Shown in pieces: positions 60,753 to 64,000 of a stretch of DNA of 64,000 nucleotides. Under the pieces are notes generated by a model that saw only the letters and a program-made list of their open reading frames with translations, did no database searches and had not been told where the DNA came from. The number at the start of each line of letters is the position of its first letter. Positions within the stretch are counted from its first letter, which is position 1. The stretch lies in assembly GCF_019925205.1 (NCBI RefSeq), contig NC_083566.1, positions 15,624,001 through 15,688,000 of the forward strand. Direction: 5' to 3'. The stretch comes from Metopolophium dirhodum (lineage: Eukaryota; Arthropoda; Insecta; Hemiptera; Aphididae). Position numbers and translations under genes: made by a program.

Positions 60753-60787
60753 CCTAACCTAACCTAACCTAACCTAACCTAACCTAA
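60753..60787. repeat. Seven CCTAA (TTAGG) units, insect telomeric type
   Basis: Seven perfect pentamers in tandem beside the retrotransposon. (TTAGG)n is the standard insect telomere repeat; here it is interstitial. Confidence 0.93.
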
Positions 60788-62220
60788 ATGTATTGAAAAT
60801 ACTGCACATCGCCACCACGGTCCACGAGTTTTAAACTTTAAATAAATGCATAAACAGCTATATGTATACTATAATATCCATACGATATCGATCACAACCG
60901 TTGATCGACTACAATATTGCTCCTCGTCTTAGTCCACCCACCGACCACTACCTATATATTATAGTGTCCCAGTATCCGTAAAAAATAAGCTTATAGATTA
61001 AAAATGATACATATGTCATATCTTCATACACTGATCGATCATTCGCAAAAACGAAGAGCCCGACAAGTCCTGCAGCATTCAAATAATGCAACACGAAACA
61101 TTATTAAAATATATAAGTATATGTAGGTCGTATAGGAAGTCTTTGACACGTTTCTCCACGGTATAACGTATGATACCGTTTAAAAAAAAAAAAGATCTGT
61201 AAAACTTCAATTTCTTATTCGTGCGCGGGTACAGACTTCGTCAAACGCCTTTTACAAAAGCTCCCTCAAAATATAATAATAACGTTAATATTCGTGACTG
61301 CCATTTCGAAAACACCAAGACTTCAATGGCTAAGTTTAAAGTAGGTATATACAACATATACATTATACAATTTATATATACTATTATTATTTACCTAAGC
61401 TGTTAAATTCTTTCACAATGAGAGTATAAATATTAAATAAAATTATAAACTGCACAGCAATTCCAAGAAGTTGTTTGACTTTTCTAAAGATCGATATCAT
61501 TCCATTGAATATTTATTTTATAACTTGCTACTAATTATGAAATTCCATCAAAGAATGAATATACTATATTAAATACAATATAATATATTATACATACTTA
61601 TATGTATATTGGTTAGGTCATAAGCTAGTATTACTACGTAAGTATACAAATAAATAAGCTAAACATATAAAGTATAGTGAACAATTGAATATAATAATAC
61701 AGTTTTATCGCAACAATTACGTATAACATGAAGTTTGTAATTTTATTATATTATAATAATAAGATGTGTAACAGAAAGTATTGTGCTTTTCCCTCAACAT
61801 CTTTCTTCTAATGACAATACGGAAAAATGCTTCTTCTGGTATATTATACTTTATGATTTTGGAATATTATATTATTTGCACAGTATACAACAGCCAACAG
61901 GTATATACTGTTATGTAGGTGTGTATATTCAAGAACTGTGAGGCCAATTAATTACAATAATGTCACTTTATTTGCTATGTTATTGAGTACCTAAGTACTA
62001 TATTAAATTATATTATTATAATATATTATATTATATTACTATACCTACTCACCTGATATCAATACAAATTATTTGATTTATGTTTTTAGTTTCCTTGTCG
62101 TAGTAAATCAAACAAATATTAATTGGCGAATTAAAAGTATTAACTTAATTATAAAATATAAATTCATAACTAAATAATATAATTATAAAAATAATCAACA
62201 ATCAACACGATTTTAATTTA
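60788..62220. other. AT-rich DNA, nothing recognised
   Basis: No gene, RNA or clear repeat; poly-AT runs near 61560-61580 and 62000-62045. Confidence 0.45.
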
Positions 62221-63617
62221 AAAAAAGGTGGGGAAGTGGGTGTCGCTCTGCTGTAAGTGGATCACTGTAATGGATGGTGTTAAATTTAAATTCAATAATT
62301 GTATAAGAAAAACGATTCTGAGCGAAAACGGTCAGTCAGCCTATGATTTTACCAAGTAAATTTGACGATATTATTGTGAATAAAGTAATTTATACATAAC
62401 CTATTTACGTGGAGTCTTGTTTTCAATTTTCAATCCTTAGCTATAAAAGTTGAACATTTTATACATTTTTAACTACAAAATAATTATTAAATTATAAATT
62501 TGATAAATTTTGTCAACATTTGAACTTTAAATGCTTATAAAAACAATTGTGCATATGTATTTTTAATATTTTCCAACTGCTATTAGAACGATATATTAGA
62601 AGCCTTATATTAAATTTTCACGCTTTTTACCCAACAAATTTTATTGATATTTATAGAAAAAAAAACTAAAAAAATTGAAAACTGACTGTCCGTAAACAGC
62701 TCAAAAAGAGTCGAATTATTTTCAAAATTTTATCGTGTATAGTAAATGCTAGTACAAACATTCAGTGAAATTTTCAAGTATTTACAGTCATACCTTTTTT
62801 AATAACAACAAAATAGCAAAATCGTTACATGAGAAAACAAATGAATATCTAATGTTGTAAAAATACGAATTTCAAACGCTCATAAAAATTTAATTTGACT
62901 TTCTTGTAGACATTTTTTTTTGATAAAGGTAGAAAAACTTATGGATAATCTTTTATTACATTTTCAAATCTTAGATTTAAAAAAAAAAAATTTTATGAAT
63001 TCTCAACTCAAAATAATTTGCTAATTTTCGTGATTTTTCCGTATTTTGTCAAAATTTGAACTTTAAATGCTTATAAATAAAAACTGTGACTAAGGATTTT
63101 TAATTTTTTTCATCTGCCTTTGAAACAATAACCTAGAAGCCTTCTATTAAATTTTCAAGCTTTTTTAACCAACAAATAAAATTTTATTGATATTTATAGA
63201 AAAAAAAACTAAAAAAAATGGAAACTGAAAATGTCCGTAAACAGCTCAAAATAAGTCAAAATATTTGGAAAATGTTATGGTGTATAGAAAATGGTAATAT
63301 AAACGTACGGTCATTTGTTTTAGAGTTGCACCAAAAACCAAAATCGATTTTCTCGAAAACAGATTTTGCGTAAAAATTCCCGTTTTTCCTTAATTTTTCT
63401 TTTGTTTTTCACGTCGCGTTTGATAACTACTGAGACATTTTTACTTTTGATCTCCCAAAGTACTAACTACATTCACTTTCCTATCAGAAAAAATACCGTT
63501 GAAAAAAATCCAGGCACTTTTACTGTCCTAAAAGGTGATGACAGACAAAAAAAAAATAAAAAAATAACACACATCATTGTAAAATCAATACATTTCATCG
63601 CTTTGCTCAGAATCTAA
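62221..63617 (+). repeat. Dispersed repeat, full-length copy
   Basis: Begins GGTGGGGAAGTGGGTGTCGC after an A-run and ends ATCGCTTTGCTCAGAATCTA. About 1.4 kb; best template for the family in this window together with 24427-25848. A frame at 63366-63617 crosses its 3' end but is not coding. Confidence 0.87.
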
Positions 63618-64000
63618 AATTATATTAATTTCGTTTTTGAAAATCCTGGCACAATAAAATATTTTTGAAGATTTTAAACGTGAAATACACACAAAAAATG
63701 TTTGGTGATATTAATATCGCTATATATTATATTACAATATTTAATACCCAAATTGATCATTTTTTACTGCGGATACTGTAACATGACGTTATAATATAAG
63801 ATGATAAAAAATTTATTCTAACTATATAACATCGCATTTTTAAGCATCCTAACATTGTGTCATAACTTATATTATATGATACGAATTCATATATCTTAAT
63901 TATTTATTATTTATTTCAATTAAAAATGTAAATCTAGTTTTTTATAATCAATGTTTTTAAAAATCTGAAAACGATCGTGATTTTTCAAAAAATTTTTTTT
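63618..64000. other. AT-rich end of the window
   Basis: Nothing recognised. Confidence 0.45.

Overview
The window looks like nuclear DNA of an insect, most likely an aphid. The base composition is AT-rich, the introns are long, insect-type (TTAGG)n repeat is present, and Helitron, hAT and small inverted-repeat elements are dense. A roughly 1.4 kb dispersed repeat carrying the motif ACGATTCTGAGCG also looks familiar from aphid DNA. The aphid assignment is inference and I cannot name a species.

One host gene is visible and it is complete. It lies on the minus strand, from an ATG at 57019 to a TGA at 20057, in 11 coding exons spread over 37 kb. All exon phases agree and give a 661-residue protein. 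The protein is an atypical soluble guanylate cyclase of the Drosophila Gyc-89Da/Gyc-89Db type: an H-NOX haem domain with proximal His115 and a Y-x-S-x-R motif at 144-148, then a PAS-like HNOBA domain, a signalling helix and a class III cyclase domain. Both metal-binding Asp positions are replaced (Glu480, Gln524) while the guanine-recognition and transition-state residues remain, as expected of a beta-like subunit that works with a catalytic partner. Intron 6 appears to be a GC-AG intron.

Layout from left to right. 1-1060: remnant of an autonomous Helitron whose replication-initiator N-terminal part is joined directly to the last ~53 residues of its helicase. 1060-1510: short repeat tails. 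2080-2815: an inverted-repeat element. 4020-15630: an 11.6 kb satellite of about 49 monomers of ~238 bp with higher-order structure. 16058-16805: a hAT remnant with a perfect 8-bp target duplication. 17600-17890: a duplicated ~146-bp unit. 17890-20050: gene-poor DNA with a possible LTR-like patch. 20057-57019: the cyclase gene, with introns full of transposons (two TTAA-flanked inverted-repeat elements, a 2.3 kb Helitron carrying a nested repeat, several MITEs, and nine of the ten copies or pieces of the dispersed repeat). 57020-64000: upstream DNA with another MITE, a 5'-truncated R1-clade (TRAS/SART-like) retrotransposon beside seven CCTAA units, and a full-length copy of the dispersed repeat.

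No tRNA, rRNA or CRISPR array was recognised. The most unusual structures are the satellite, the Rep-helicase deletion Helitron, the retrotransposon at an interstitial telomeric tract, and the one-way orientation of all dispersed-repeat copies.
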